Below, one piece after another: positions 45,033 to 54,725 of a stretch of 64,000 nucleotides of DNA. The DNA comes from Emticicia aquatica (lineage in GTDB: Bacteria; Bacteroidota; Bacteroidia; Cytophagales; Spirosomataceae), in contig NZ_CAKLPY010000004.1 in the NCBI RefSeq assembly GCF_923079645.1, positions 124,001-188,000 of the forward strand. Reading direction: 5' to 3'. Numbering within the stretch: position 1 is the stretch's first letter; each line of letters opens with the position of its first letter. The notes below the pieces were generated by a model, which saw only the letters and a list, made by a program, of their open reading frames with translations, was not told the origin of the DNA and searched no databases. A program made the translations under genes and the position numbers.

Positions 45033-46382
45033 ATGAAATATTCGCTATTGGCTTCGCTTTCGACAGCTCTAATTTTGACTTCAATTTTGATAAATTCTTG
45101 CACAAAACAAGAACAAATCTCGGCGAATTCAGCAAGTTTCGATTTGTTACAAGAAAAAATTCTTACCAAAAGTTGTGCAATAACAGGCTGCCACGCTTCT
45201 GAGTCTGACGGAACTTATCCGCAACATGGTTTGGTTTTGGCAAAAGGAAAGGCCTACAAAAATTTGTTTGAAATCGACCCAAAACATATTGGAGCAAAAC
45301 AAGACGGTTTGAAACGAGTAAAAGCGTTTAAATCACTCGAAAGTTTGTTATATCACAAGCTATTTTATGATGTAAATCATCACGGTGGCAAAAGCTACGG
45401 TGCGATTATGCCTTTGGGAGGCGACTTACTTTCGGTTGGACAAATAGAATTTATTAGACGTTGGATTGAGGCGGGAGCTCCCGAAAAAGGAAGTGTTGCA
45501 GATGCTTCATTGCTGAATGACACAACGCCTAGCACTGAAACATTTGTGGGTTTACCTGCCCCTGCTATCGGAACTGGTTATCAAATGACTTTGGATAAAT
45601 TTGATGTAACACCTAATTTTGAACGTGAATTTTTTGTCAGAAAACCGCTCGGCAATACCGAAACGGTTTATGTCAATCGCGTACAAATTAGTATGCGTCC
45701 AGGAAGTCATCATTTTATTCTTTATGGATTTAGAAATAATTTGAACCTTGCCCCCATCAATCAAGTACGTGATTTGAGAAATAGCGATGGCACTTATAAC
45801 CTAGTAACATTTACCCAAATGGGTAATCATATTTTCAATTTTGGAGGAAGCGAAGTAAATTCAGATTATACTTTTCCTACAGGAACAGCCGTTGAAGTGC
45901 CTGCCAATGCAACATTTGATATGAACTCGCACTATTACAACAAAGGCACTAAACCCATTCCAGGCGAAGTTGATATTAATCTTTTTACAACAAAAAAAGA
46001 GAATGTCAAAAATGTTTTGAAAGTTATTGATTTTGGCAATCAAAACTTAAATATTCCAGCCAAACAACGTGTTGTAATTTCAAAAGATTTTACTTTCGAT
46101 ACCAATGTGAAAATTGTAATGCTATTTTCGCACACACATAAATTTGGAGAAAAATTTGAAATTTTGATTAAAGGTGGTGCAAGAAACGGCGAAATCGTAT
46201 ATACTTCTACGAACTGGGAACATCCCGAAAAAATTGATTATTTACCTAATATATCTCTTAAAAAAGGCGAAGGTTTAACTTCAAGAATTACATACAATAA
46301 TACTTCTGACAAAAACATCAAATTTGGTCTTACAACTGAAGACGAAATGGGAATTATTTTTGGTTATTATCATGAAGAATAG
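45033..46382 (+). CDS. PHM/DBH-like copper monooxygenase lipoprotein with cytochrome-like N-terminus
   Basis: 449 residues, lipoprotein (C23 in LINSC). The N-terminal domain (about 35-155) contains C48-AITG-C53-H54, a CX4CH variant of the c-type heme motif, and a later MPLGG (M126) that could be the axial ligand. The C-terminal two thirds show the two-domain copper site of ascorbate-dependent type II monooxygenases: H226-H227, H300 (DMNSHYYN), H367-T-H369 and M439 (EDEMG), matching the CuH (His-His, His) and CuM (His-x-His, Met) ligands of PHM. This suggests a copper oxygenase or a copper-binding protein with an on-board electron donor. Substrate unknown. Confidence 0.75.
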   Translation: MKYSLLASLSTALILTSILINSCTKQEQISANSASFDLLQEKILTKSCAITGCHASESDGTYPQHGLVLAKGKAYKNLFEIDPKHIGAKQDGLKRVKAFKSLESLLYHKLFYDVNHHGGKSYGAIMPLGGDLLSVGQIEFIRRWIEAGAPEKGSVADASLLNDTTPSTETFVGLPAPAIGTGYQMTLDKFDVTPNFEREFFVRKPLGNTETVYVNRVQISMRPGSHHFILYGFRNNLNLAPINQVRDLRNSDGTYNLVTFTQMGNHIFNFGGSEVNSDYTFPTGTAVEVPANATFDMNSHYYNKGTKPIPGEVDINLFTTKKENVKNVLKVIDFGNQNLNIPAKQRVVISKDFTFDTNVKIVMLFSHTHKFGEKFEILIKGGARNGEIVYTSTNWEHPEKIDYLPNISLKKGEGLTSRITYNNTSDKNIKFGLTTEDEMGIIFGYYHEE

Positions 46383-46426
46383 CTTGCTGACAAGTATTAT
46401 AATTGCAACATTTTGGCAGAATTCCC

Positions 46427-46816
46427 ATGTTAAAAAACGACAATTTTGAATTAATTAAAGGCGAAATTGCCGATTATTATTTGGATAATGACGGCATCCT
46501 TTTTTCATTTTCTAAAAACCCAAAAAGGACTGTTAAAAATATTTCTGAAAACATTGCCTTGGTAAAAAAAATAACTAATAATAAAGCTGTTCCGTTACTT
46601 ATTTACTTATGCGATTCGCCCATTCCTGATAAGCAAACTCGCAAGTTTTCTACAGAACAACTTCCCAACGTTTATAAAGCAATGGCAATGGTTTCAAAAC
46701 CAGGACTATCGCAATTGATTATGAGTATTTTGTTCAAATTTCAGCAACCGCCCATCCCAATAAAATCATTTACAAATGACAAAAAAGCCAAAGAATGGTT
46801 AATGCAATTTTTGTAA
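46427..46816 (+). CDS. STAS/SEC14-like (SpoIIAA-like) protein
   Basis: 129 residues from the ATG at 46427; the longer form from a TTG at 46403 adds residues without conservation. A short antiparallel start (ADYYLDNDGILFSFSKNPKRTV) is followed by a helix, the strand PLLIYLCDSP and a C-terminal helix KKAKEWLMQFL. This is the layout of Bacteroidota STAS/SEC14-domain proteins. Cytoplasmic, function unknown. A clean terminator follows. Confidence 0.65.
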   Translation: MLKNDNFELIKGEIADYYLDNDGILFSFSKNPKRTVKNISENIALVKKITNNKAVPLLIYLCDSPIPDKQTRKFSTEQLPNVYKAMAMVSKPGLSQLIMSILFKFQQPPIPIKSFTNDKKAKEWLMQFL

Positions 46817-46861
46817 ATTTTTATTGTTTTTTCGAATCAAAAGAAAATATTTAGCAGATTT

Positions 46862-46904
46862 AAAAGCGAACCAAATAGTAGATTATTTGCTTCGCTTTTT
46901 TTTG
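46862..46904 (+). terminator. Rho-independent terminator after the STAS/SEC14-like gene
   Basis: A 16-bp stem with one mismatch (46862-46877 with 46884-46899) and a 6-nt loop, ending in a run of eight T. Confidence 0.9.
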
Positions 46905-46956
46905 TGATTTAGCAATAAATCTAATAAATTACTTCCAAATTGAAAAAGCTATAAAA

Positions 46957-48321
46957 ATGAAATTTATCTTAACTATCAACGCATTACTTGTGTTGTGTTT
47001 GCTAACTTGTAATTGTTCGAGTAAGAGCAATTATACACTCAAAACTCCACGAAATAGTCATATTCCGTATATGATTATCAAATCTTCCGACGAAATAGTT
47101 GATTCCCCAAAAAGAAAGGCGAGCATGAGCATCGTTTTGAGAGACAGCACTATTTTTAGTTCAAACATCGGAATTGAACTGCGAGGAGCAATTTCTCAAA
47201 TGTTTTATGATAAAAAATCTTATGGTTTTGAACTCAGAAATGATAAAGATGAATCATTGCCAGCAGCTATTTTAGGGTTACCGAAAAACACTACTTGGAT
47301 TCTGCACGGCCCTTATGGCGACAAAACATTGCTAAGAAATACGGTTGCTTACAAAATTTCAAATGACATTGGTCGCTATACTGCTCGAACGAAGTTTATA
47401 GAATTGGAAATTAACGGCGAATATCTTGGATTTTATGTTTTGATGGAAAAATTGAAACAAGACAATGACCGAATAAATATTGCCAAATTGAGTAAAAACG
47501 ATACTTCCGCTGAGAAAATTACGGGCGGGTATATCTTGAAAATTGATAAAACTGTCGGCAATGATAACGACGAAACCAATTATACGAGTGAAAATTCTTT
47601 TCCATCTCGCTTTGACACCAAAGGTCGGCTCACCAAGCGAACTGTTACACACTTTTTGTATGAATATCCGAAACCTAAGAATATTTCTCCAATTCAAGCA
47701 AATTATATTCAAAATTACATAGCATCATTTGAAAATGCTTTAGCCTCCGAAAATTTTAAGGATGAACAAAATGGTTATCAACACTACATTGATGTCGATA
47801 GCTTTATTGATTTTTTTATTTTGACCGAACTCATGCAAAACCACGACGGATATCGACTTAGTACTTTTTTACAAAAAGACCGTGGCAAAAAACTCCAAAT
47901 GGGGCCAATCTGGGATTTTGACATTGCTTTTGGTTCGGATAATGGTTTTTGTGATGGCATGAATCGCCACGCTTGGGTATTTCAATATAATCAATATTGT
48001 TCTTCTGATAATTGGTTGGTTCATTTTTGGTGGAAACGTTTGATTTCGGATGATGTATTCAAACGCAAATTAATTTTGCGATGGAAAAAACTTCGAGAGT
48101 TACAACTATCTGATAATCAATTAGATAAAACGATTGACAATTTCGTAAAAGAAATTACTGAAAGCGGAATGGTTGCTAGAAATTTTGAAAGATGGGATAT
48201 ACTTGATGAAAGAATTACGCCAAATTCGACAAAAGGTTCACATGAAAAAGAAATTGCACGAATGAAATCTTGGCTAAAAGCACATGCCCAATGGATTGAT
48301 ATAAATATTGAAAAACTGTAA
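46957..48321 (+). CDS. CotH-kinase-family lipoprotein
   Basis: 454 residues with a lipoprotein signal (LLVLCLLTCNC). CotH motifs: GIELRGAISQMFYDKKSYG, WILHGPYGDKTLLRNTVAY, FIELEINGEYLGFYVLMEKL, GGYILKIDK, and the catalytic MGPIWDFDIAFG. CotH proteins are atypical kinases that phosphorylate spore-coat or surface proteins, known from Bacillus CotH. In Bacteroidota they occur as exported proteins of unclear target. Monocistronic. The propeller- and repeat-rich lipoproteins further on (51-57 kb) could be partners, but there is no direct evidence. Confidence 0.9.
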   Translation: MKFILTINALLVLCLLTCNCSSKSNYTLKTPRNSHIPYMIIKSSDEIVDSPKRKASMSIVLRDSTIFSSNIGIELRGAISQMFYDKKSYGFELRNDKDESLPAAILGLPKNTTWILHGPYGDKTLLRNTVAYKISNDIGRYTARTKFIELEINGEYLGFYVLMEKLKQDNDRINIAKLSKNDTSAEKITGGYILKIDKTVGNDNDETNYTSENSFPSRFDTKGRLTKRTVTHFLYEYPKPKNISPIQANYIQNYIASFENALASENFKDEQNGYQHYIDVDSFIDFFILTELMQNHDGYRLSTFLQKDRGKKLQMGPIWDFDIAFGSDNGFCDGMNRHAWVFQYNQYCSSDNWLVHFWWKRLISDDVFKRKLILRWKKLRELQLSDNQLDKTIDNFVKEITESGMVARNFERWDILDERITPNSTKGSHEKEIARMKSWLKAHAQWIDINIEKL

Positions 48322-48428
48322 GATGGATAAAAAACTATGTCATACAAATAAGTGTTAAAACTCCATTAAGTATTTTATTTTTTCTAAATTGCTTCACTTA
48401 TTCAACGCCTAAAACCTCATTCAACCAA

Positions 48429-49712
48429 ATGCAAAATCAATTAAATCGCCGTGATTTTATTCGTCAAAGTAGCTTTGCTGCTCTTGGGCTTGCTTTTACG
48501 CCAAATTTCATAAAAAAGGTTGCTCCAAGTGACCGTCTCAGAGTTGCTCATATTGGCATAAATGGTATGGGAACGCAACATTTAAGATGGTTTTCGGCTT
48601 TGCCCGAAGTAGAAGTTGTTGGACTTTGCGATTTAGATAAAAATCATTTAGCAAAAGCACAAAAACTACTCACAGAACTAAATCCTGGCACTAAAGCACA
48701 AACTTATGACGATTTTAGGTATCTTTTAGAACGTAAAGATATTGACGCCATTACTTGTGCTACGCCTGACCATTGGCATTCGCAAGTTGCCATTATGGCT
48801 TTTCAAGCAGGAAAAGATGTGTATGGCGAAAAACCGCTCTCGTACAATGTTCGTGAAGGCCAGCAAATGTTGAAAGCCATGAAAAAACACGACCGTATTT
48901 TTCAATTAGGTACGCAAATTCATGCTGGAGAAAATTATCATCGAGTAGCCGAAATTATCCAATCGGGAGCAATCGGAAAAGTAAAAACAGTTAGGTTATG
49001 GAAAACAGGTTTTCCGCCAACATTAGGGCCGGCCAATTATCAAACGCCACCCGAAAACCTCAATTGGGATATGTGGTTAGGGCCAGCTCCTTACTCAAAA
49101 TATACACCTGAGCGTTGTCATTTTAGTTATCGCTATTTTCTCGATTATTCTGGTGGTGTTTTCCAAGATTTTTGGTGCCATATTGCTGATATTGTTTGGT
49201 GGTCAATTTCACCCAAAAACCTAACAAAAGTCAAAGCCGTTGGGGAAGCTCCCGAAGGAATTGCTGACGCTCCAAAATGGATTGATATTGAGTATGATTT
49301 TGAAGATTTAAAACTTTACTGGACTTCTACGCCACCAAATGTACCTGGTGCAGAAAAACGAGGAATCGGAGCTTATTTTGAAGGAGAAAAAGGCACATTA
49401 ATTTGTGATTACAGCACTAAAGAGATAACAATTAATGGTGTGACGATGAGTGATATTCCTGAAATTCCAAAAATAATTGAACGCTCGGCTGGACATCAGC
49501 AGAATTTTGTGACGGCAGTAAAAAATCGTACGCAACCTCAATCAAATTTAGAATATGCTCGTCAGATGACAATGCCGATGCATTTAGGATTGATTTCGTA
49601 TCGTTTAGGAAGGGAATTACTTTGGAATGCAAAAAAAGAAAAATTCCGACACGATGCCGATGCAAATGCCTTACTTTCGAGAGAAAATCGCAAAGGTTGG
49701 GATTTGGTTTAA
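48429..49712 (+). CDS. Gfo/Idh/MocA oxidoreductase with Tat signal
   Basis: 427 residues. The N-terminus NRRDFIRQSSFAALGLAF is a twin-arginine signal, so the enzyme is folded with NAD(P) in the cytoplasm and exported. The Rossmann part has LRVAHIGINGMGTQHLRWF and ITCATPDHWHSQVAIMAFQAGKDVYGEKP. The C-terminal domain includes GGVFQDFWCHIADIVWWSISP and GEKGTLICDYSTKEI. This is the class of periplasmic Gfo/Idh/MocA enzymes common in Bacteroidota and Planctomycetes, thought to act on sugars or their oxidised forms. Substrate unknown. Confidence 0.92.
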   Translation: MQNQLNRRDFIRQSSFAALGLAFTPNFIKKVAPSDRLRVAHIGINGMGTQHLRWFSALPEVEVVGLCDLDKNHLAKAQKLLTELNPGTKAQTYDDFRYLLERKDIDAITCATPDHWHSQVAIMAFQAGKDVYGEKPLSYNVREGQQMLKAMKKHDRIFQLGTQIHAGENYHRVAEIIQSGAIGKVKTVRLWKTGFPPTLGPANYQTPPENLNWDMWLGPAPYSKYTPERCHFSYRYFLDYSGGVFQDFWCHIADIVWWSISPKNLTKVKAVGEAPEGIADAPKWIDIEYDFEDLKLYWTSTPPNVPGAEKRGIGAYFEGEKGTLICDYSTKEITINGVTMSDIPEIPKIIERSAGHQQNFVTAVKNRTQPQSNLEYARQMTMPMHLGLISYRLGRELLWNAKKEKFRHDADANALLSRENRKGWDLV

Positions 49713-49719
49713 ACATAAT

Positions 49720-49774
49720 TTTCGCTCAATTAAACGGTTCTTTGTTTTTTCAAGAATCGTTTAATTGAGCGAAA
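49720..49774. terminator. Long hairpin between convergent genes
   Basis: TTTCGCTCAATTAAACG pairs exactly with CGTTTAATTGAGCGAAA (49758-49774). It lies between the convergent oxidoreductase and HupE/UreJ-like genes and may terminate both, though no long T run follows directly. Its stem shares GCTCAATTA with the repeat at 28649-28739. Confidence 0.6.
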
Positions 49775-49834
49775 TCAAAATATATTTTTACTTTTTAAAA
49801 AAAATCTTCTTCACCACCATTCAAGAAATATTCA

Positions 49835-51139
49835 TCAAAAAGATGTTTCTTTTTTTTCCAAGAAATAGCCAATTAAAGACCCAAGTATCAAAACGAAAAG
49901 TAGCCAAATGGCATAACTTGCAGTTTTTTCTATCAATTTGGTAATTATATTTTGTTTTTCAAACAATCGTTCAATAATCCAGCCGATTGCTGCAATTCCA
50001 GCACAAAAAGCCCCAGCTAGCCTAAATACTGTATAAAAAGAAGTTCGGCTAAGTACAATTAACCATGGAATTACGGCCACAATTACAAGCAATTGCATCA
50101 ATTCGATACCGATATTAAATCCCAAAATACTTAATGCCATTTTGGTAGTATTGAGATTTAGGTTTTCAAGAGTATTGGCAAAAGCAAGACCGTGAATTAG
50201 CCCAAAACCAAGTGCAATATATGTTTCTTTATCGGGGAAAATCGGTTTTATTGCATGAATGGCCGAAACCAAAATAGAGACGCCAATCATAATTTCAACG
50301 AGTTTACTTGGCAGAAAAATCCAACCTAAAGTACCAAACAAAAGCATAATTGAATGTCCAATAGTAAAAGCCGTAACAACTTTAAGAATATGAAAAAGAC
50401 TCTGACGAACAGAGCGATTTGATGCCCATTTATGAAATTTGGAAATTAGTGGAATTGGCAACAATAACACCAAAAGAAACAAAAGGTGGTCAGTTCCTTC
50501 TGAAATATGTTTGATTCCAAGTAAAACCATACTTTTGAACCCTCGCCATAAACTACCTTGTTGGAGACTGAGTTGAAAAGGTTTCACGGTTCCACTTGGA
50601 ATATCTAACGTAATTGCTCCAACTTCTTGAAAATTGCTACTTTCATCAATTATTCCTTGCATAAAATCTTGTTTGATGGCAATCAAAATTTTATGTGTTA
50701 TAACTTGATGAATAATCACATCATAATCAAAATAAAAATTACGCAGGTCATAAAACTGCGGAGGAGACATTGTAAAAGCTATCACAAGCTCTTTATAATC
50801 ACCTGTAAGTCGGCTTTTAGTTTCGATAAGTTTCATCGAACCGAGTGATACTTTCCATGGTTTACCATCAAATGTTCGCGGTCGAATATGTTTTAAAAGA
50901 TAAATTCTTAGAGAATCGCCCAATCTTTCAATCAATCGAGTTGAATTATCATTGACACGCATTCCTATCGCCGATTGTAATTCACCTAACGGAAGCTGAA
51001 TTTCGCCAGAAATATTTTTTTCGTGGATATTTAGCAAAACCGTTGAATTAGGCATTGGGTGAGCATCAGATTCGATTGCGGCACACAAAAAAGTAATTAT
51101 TCCAAGAAGAGTAAAAACGTATTTTCTAAAAAATCTCAT
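49835..51139 (-). CDS. HupE/UreJ-like membrane protein
   Basis: 434 residues from the ATG at 51139 (MRFFRKYVFTLLG); another start 12 bp earlier is possible. A signal peptide (to SDAHPMP) is followed by a periplasmic domain of about 170 residues, then six or so membrane segments with GIKHISEGTDHLLFLLVLLL, AFTIGHSIMLL and GFGLIHGLAFANTL. These His-rich helices are the HupE/UreJ_2 pattern, suspected in nickel or cobalt uptake for UreJ/HupE. The long N-terminal domain makes it the larger Bacteroidota form. No urease or hydrogenase genes are near, so its metal role is open. Confidence 0.85.
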   Translation of the reverse strand: MRFFRKYVFTLLGIITFLCAAIESDAHPMPNSTVLLNIHEKNISGEIQLPLGELQSAIGMRVNDNSTRLIERLGDSLRIYLLKHIRPRTFDGKPWKVSLGSMKLIETKSRLTGDYKELVIAFTMSPPQFYDLRNFYFDYDVIIHQVITHKILIAIKQDFMQGIIDESSNFQEVGAITLDIPSGTVKPFQLSLQQGSLWRGFKSMVLLGIKHISEGTDHLLFLLVLLLPIPLISKFHKWASNRSVRQSLFHILKVVTAFTIGHSIMLLFGTLGWIFLPSKLVEIMIGVSILVSAIHAIKPIFPDKETYIALGFGLIHGLAFANTLENLNLNTTKMALSILGFNIGIELMQLLVIVAVIPWLIVLSRTSFYTVFRLAGAFCAGIAAIGWIIERLFEKQNIITKLIEKTASYAIWLLFVLILGSLIGYFLEKKETSF

Positions 51140-51212
51140 ATCCATTAACAAACAAGGTCTAAAAAAAGAATATAGATTGTATCAATAACATTAAGAAGAT
51201 ATAAATCTTTAA

Positions 51213-51252
51213 TTAAAAAAACCTAAGCTCAATTTTTAGATTTGAGCTTAGG
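51213..51252 (-). terminator. Rho-independent terminator after the DUF3500 gene
   Basis: CCTAAGCTCAA (51222-51232) with TTGAGCTTAGG (51242-51252), followed on the minus strand by seven T. Confidence 0.85.
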
Positions 51253-51271
51253 AAATAAACGTTTGGGATTC

Positions 51272-52663
51272 TTAATTTCCACCATAATCAGCGGTTCTAT
51301 CTCTCCAAACAGAATGTGGATGATTGGCATTTCTCACTATGATTCCACCTTGCATCGAAAACTCTATCCAAACATTTGGCCCATCAATTAATACATAATC
51401 TCCTTTTGAAGTCAAATCTGTTGTTCCCGAATAAGATATGTAAGTATTATCAATGTCAGCTTTATATTTTGCGTAAACTGCGGCAGCAGCCTTATCATCC
51501 AAATCGTCTGTATATGTTTTAATTGCAGCTAAAACCAAGTCTTTTTTCGTTGAACTTAAATCGCCAACTTTTACACCTGATTTAGTACTTGGAAATTTAC
51601 CATCCTGACCAGGCCCTAATATGAGGTCGTTTTGAGTTGAAGAACGTTTTGCTGCAGTAAGTTCTGAAGAACTCAAACCTTTTAGCATGGCAGAAAGTGT
51701 GTTTAATTCTTGTACAATAGGCTGATAAGTGACATTTTTCCAAGTATAGCTTGGAAAAGGTTCTGTCGATCGGAAAGATGGAGTTCCTCCAGTCATTTTT
51801 CCATCTTTGTAAGTATAAATAATTGTTCCATGATGCCCACCAATTTGCAAACACCATAATCCAGTAGTGCTTGGAGTTCCAATAAACGCAATATAATAAT
51901 TACCAGAACCGTAATCTGAGCCACCACCAATAGAATTCAGATAGTCATCTGCTGCTAAAATACCTACATATTCTTCATTGCCTTCATTAGCAATGGTACT
52001 TGTAGCAGACTTTAAAAGATTGTAGAATGCTGTCCATTGGGCAGTAGAAAATGTACTTGATTGTAACCCTACCCTTCCTCTGTATAATCCTTCGGGTAAA
52101 TTAGACCATTTTTGTGCGTGAGCTTTATTATAGGTGTCTTGTAATGAAGTTGCTTGGGTCGAGGATAAAGTAGCTTTAAAAGCCTCAGCCATTTTTACAA
52201 TTGTAGTAATATCTGTTTCCATTGACCAGCCCGTTCCACTTGTTGTTCCACCTGTAGTACTTGCAGTAGAAACAGTCATTGAAAAACTACACGATTGTCC
52301 TCCCAATGAAACTGCAAATGTAGCAGTACCACTTGTTGAAGGTGTACCTGTAATTGCAAATGTTACCGAACCAGCCCCCGACACTAATGTACCAGCAGTT
52401 AAAGTAGCGGTTAAGCCCGAAACTCCTGTTGAAGCAATACCTGAACCAGCAGCATATGCTGCTCCATTTCCACCTGTATATGGAACTGTTGCTGTACCAG
52501 TGAAAGCTGTACTTGCGGTTGGTGTTCCCGAAAAAGTAGCTGATGAGCAATTTAATGCGGTGACTGAAGCAGAGGTAGTTGACGTAACGTCTGTTTTTTC
52601 GCAAGCGATGATTAGTAATGTGGCACTAATTCCAAAACTTAGCAATGCATTTTTTAATTTCAT
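51272..52663 (-). CDS. DUF3500 lipoprotein with Ig-like repeat module
   Basis: 463 residues with a lipoprotein signal (ATLLIIAC). The N-terminal module of about 90 residues (35-130) is Thr/Ser/Gly-rich and holds CSSATFSGTPTA, VPYTGGNGAAYAAGSGIAS, ITGTPSTSGTATFAVSLGGQ and SC. The same module occurs twice in the lipoprotein at 54726-57344. The rest (about 145-463) has the features of DUF3500: YRGRVGLQSSTFS, QIGGHHGTIIYTYKDGKMTG and DGPNVWIEFSMQGG. DUF3500 function is unknown. The gene lies 3' of the LytTR two-component pair on the same strand, with a gap of 121 bp. Confidence 0.82.
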   Translation of the reverse strand: MKLKNALLSFGISATLLIIACEKTDVTSTTSASVTALNCSSATFSGTPTASTAFTGTATVPYTGGNGAAYAAGSGIASTGVSGLTATLTAGTLVSGAGSVTFAITGTPSTSGTATFAVSLGGQSCSFSMTVSTASTTGGTTSGTGWSMETDITTIVKMAEAFKATLSSTQATSLQDTYNKAHAQKWSNLPEGLYRGRVGLQSSTFSTAQWTAFYNLLKSATSTIANEGNEEYVGILAADDYLNSIGGGSDYGSGNYYIAFIGTPSTTGLWCLQIGGHHGTIIYTYKDGKMTGGTPSFRSTEPFPSYTWKNVTYQPIVQELNTLSAMLKGLSSSELTAAKRSSTQNDLILGPGQDGKFPSTKSGVKVGDLSSTKKDLVLAAIKTYTDDLDDKAAAAVYAKYKADIDNTYISYSGTTDLTSKGDYVLIDGPNVWIEFSMQGGIIVRNANHPHSVWRDRTADYGGN

Positions 52664-52784
52664 AAATGTAGGAGATATTTAATTCTTGATTAATACCGAC
52701 ATAGACGATAGAATCTCAAATTAAGTGGGGTCTAATAAGTCATTTATGAGTGAAAAGGAAAAAAAGCCAAGTGAATCGTCAAAA

Positions 52785-53540
52785 TCAACCTTTCTCAAAC
52801 CATTTTTTAAATGAGGTAACTTTTTCTTTACTAATGATTGCTTCAAATGCAGCAGTTGGACGAATTTTCACCAAAATTCTACTATTGAAATAGGGTTCGA
52901 TTTCAACAATGCTTTCTCTCGAAAGTATATATTGACGATTGGCACGAATAAAATCTTGTGGGTCTAATTGATTTTCGAGGTCTTCGAGTTTAAAATCAAG
53001 CAAGTATTTACGGCCATCGAATAATTGCCCAAATACTAATCCTGTTTCAATAAAAAAATAGGCAAACGCATTAGATTTGATTGGTAAAAGTTTGTCTCTA
53101 AATCGTACTAAAAAACTTTTTCGATAGCTCTTTTGGGAAAAAGCTTGCTGTTTTATTAATTCGTTGAGCATTTCTTGTTTGACTAACTGCTGGTTATTAA
53201 ACTTGTCGATAGCAAAACTTAGCGACTCTAAATCTATCGGTTTTAATATATAATCTATACTATTTAGTTTAAATGCTCGAATTGCATATTCGTCAAAAGC
53301 AGTTGTAAATATGATTGGCACATTGATTTGAATTTGTTCGAATATTTCAAAAGAAACACCATCGGCTAGTTGAATATCAGAAAAAATCAAATTCGGACTT
53401 TCATTCGAGGTAAACCATTTGATTCCTTCTTCAATAGAATCAATTACTGCCAAAATTTGACAATTAATATTCAGTTGATTTAATAAAAACTTGAGTTGAC
53501 TAGCTGCCGCCGACTCATCCTCAATGATAACTATTTTCAT
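52785..53540 (-). CDS. LytTR-type response regulator
   Basis: 251 residues: a receiver (about 1-118) with the acidic pair E7/D8, the phospho-acceptor D55 (LIFSDIQLADG), TTAFDEYAI and LKPID, then a LytTR domain (about 145-250) with FAYFFIETGLVFG, FIRANRQYILS and ILVKIRPTAAFE. It overlaps the kinase gene by 4 bp (ATGA). LytTR regulators often control surface and exopolysaccharide genes; the flanking lipoprotein genes are natural candidates (inference). Confidence 0.94.
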   Translation of the reverse strand: MKIVIIEDESAAASQLKFLLNQLNINCQILAVIDSIEEGIKWFTSNESPNLIFSDIQLADGVSFEIFEQIQINVPIIFTTAFDEYAIRAFKLNSIDYILKPIDLESLSFAIDKFNNQQLVKQEMLNELIKQQAFSQKSYRKSFLVRFRDKLLPIKSNAFAYFFIETGLVFGQLFDGRKYLLDFKLEDLENQLDPQDFIRANRQYILSRESIVEIEPYFNSRILVKIRPTAAFEAIISKEKVTSFKKWFEKG

Positions 53541-54523
53541 GGAATCAGTGGTAAAATCACTATAAATGCTTCATTTTTTTCAATTTCGATTTCATGGTTG
53601 GCTAAAATCTTAAATCGCTCGTTTAGGTTCACCAAACCAATGCCTGTTCCTTCCGAATTCATCTTACGATTAAGTGTATTTTTGACGATGAGCGTTTTTT
53701 CATTTTTATTCGATTCAATCCAAATATTTAGAGGTGATTTCGTAGAAATAATATTATGCTTAATTGCATTTTCAATCAAAAGTTGTAATGAAAGTGGTGG
53801 AATACTGAAATCGGTATTGTCTATATTTTTGGTGATTTTCAGGTTATCCCCAAATCTTATTTGCAATAAAAAAATATAGCTATCTACCAATGTTAACTCC
53901 TCTTTTAGCGGAACTAACGACTGCTCTTGCATACTCAAAGAATACCTTAATACTTGAGAGAGTTTCTGTAGATAATGCTGACTTTTTTCTTTGTCTTCAT
54001 TGATAAGCCAACTGAGGGTATTCAACGAATTGAATAAAAAATGAGGGTTTAATTGGTTTTTCAGCGAAGTAAGTTGCACTTGTAAATTCTCATTTTTTAG
54101 GTGTTCGTTTTCAAGCAAAATTTCGTTTTTTCGCTCAGTTTCAATCGAAAATTTACTAAAAAAGTAGGCTATCATAGCAATCAAAATGCCTCTAGCAAAG
54201 ACCGTTGGAATCATCCGTGACGATAAACCAATGACAATCATATTTAGCATTGATAAAACAATTACGAATACAATACAATGTAGCATTACATCAAAAATAC
54301 GCCTCCACTTAGAAAAATTCGCTCTTGAATGGCGATATATAAGCTCAATAAACGATACTGAGTAAATTAAACAGACGGCAATTTGAATGAAAATATCTAA
54401 TTTGGCAATGCCTGATTTTTCTAATCGTGGTAATTGAAGAAATATTATAGGCAAATTTACGAACAAAGCCACAAAAAGCGACACTCCCCAGACAAACTCC
54501 TTAGTTGAATGATTCTTGGTCAT
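53537..54523 (-). CDS. LytS/YehU-type sensor histidine kinase
   Basis: 328 residues: four membrane segments (about 14-135) without a large sensor domain, a short coiled coil (about 140-160), then the His_kinase box LKNQLNPHFLFNSLNTLSWL with the phospho-His in NPHFLFN, and a HATPase with LQLLIENAIKHNI (N box) and GTGIGLVNLNERF (G box). It is the partner of the LytTR regulator translated from the overlapping gene. A TACATTTG -7-like element lies at 54553-54546, 23 bp upstream. The ligand is unknown; sensing may occur within the membrane. Confidence 0.93.
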   Translation of the reverse strand: MTKNHSTKEFVWGVSLFVALFVNLPIIFLQLPRLEKSGIAKLDIFIQIAVCLIYSVSFIELIYRHSRANFSKWRRIFDVMLHCIVFVIVLSMLNMIVIGLSSRMIPTVFARGILIAMIAYFFSKFSIETERKNEILLENEHLKNENLQVQLTSLKNQLNPHFLFNSLNTLSWLINEDKEKSQHYLQKLSQVLRYSLSMQEQSLVPLKEELTLVDSYIFLLQIRFGDNLKITKNIDNTDFSIPPLSLQLLIENAIKHNIISTKSPLNIWIESNKNEKTLIVKNTLNRKMNSEGTGIGLVNLNERFKILANHEIEIEKNEAFIVILPLIP

Positions 54524-54664
54524 TAGTAATATTAAAAAAATATACCAAATGTATGAATTTAATTAGCATAATTAGAAAATTCAAAGTGAATAGGAAAAAC
54601 TTGCACTTGAAAAACACATTCGGAGTGTTACAAATCCACAAGAGGTGTCGCGTCATATTCTTGT

Positions 54665-54704
54665 ATTAAAAAAAACCGATACGCGTGATGTTCGTATCGG
54701 TTTT
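54665..54704 (-). terminator. Rho-independent terminator after the DUF4353 lipoprotein gene
   Basis: AAAACCGATACG (54672-54683) and CGTATCGGTTTT (54693-54704) with a 9-nt loop, followed on the minus strand by a T tract. Confidence 0.85.
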
Positions 54705-54725
54705 CGTATTTTAATTTAATTTATT

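Noticed and set aside
52134..52682. 182-codon plus-strand frame rich in Val and Pro
   Set aside because: It lies opposite the Thr/Gly/Ser-rich module of the DUF3500 lipoprotein and is a by-product of biased codons there.
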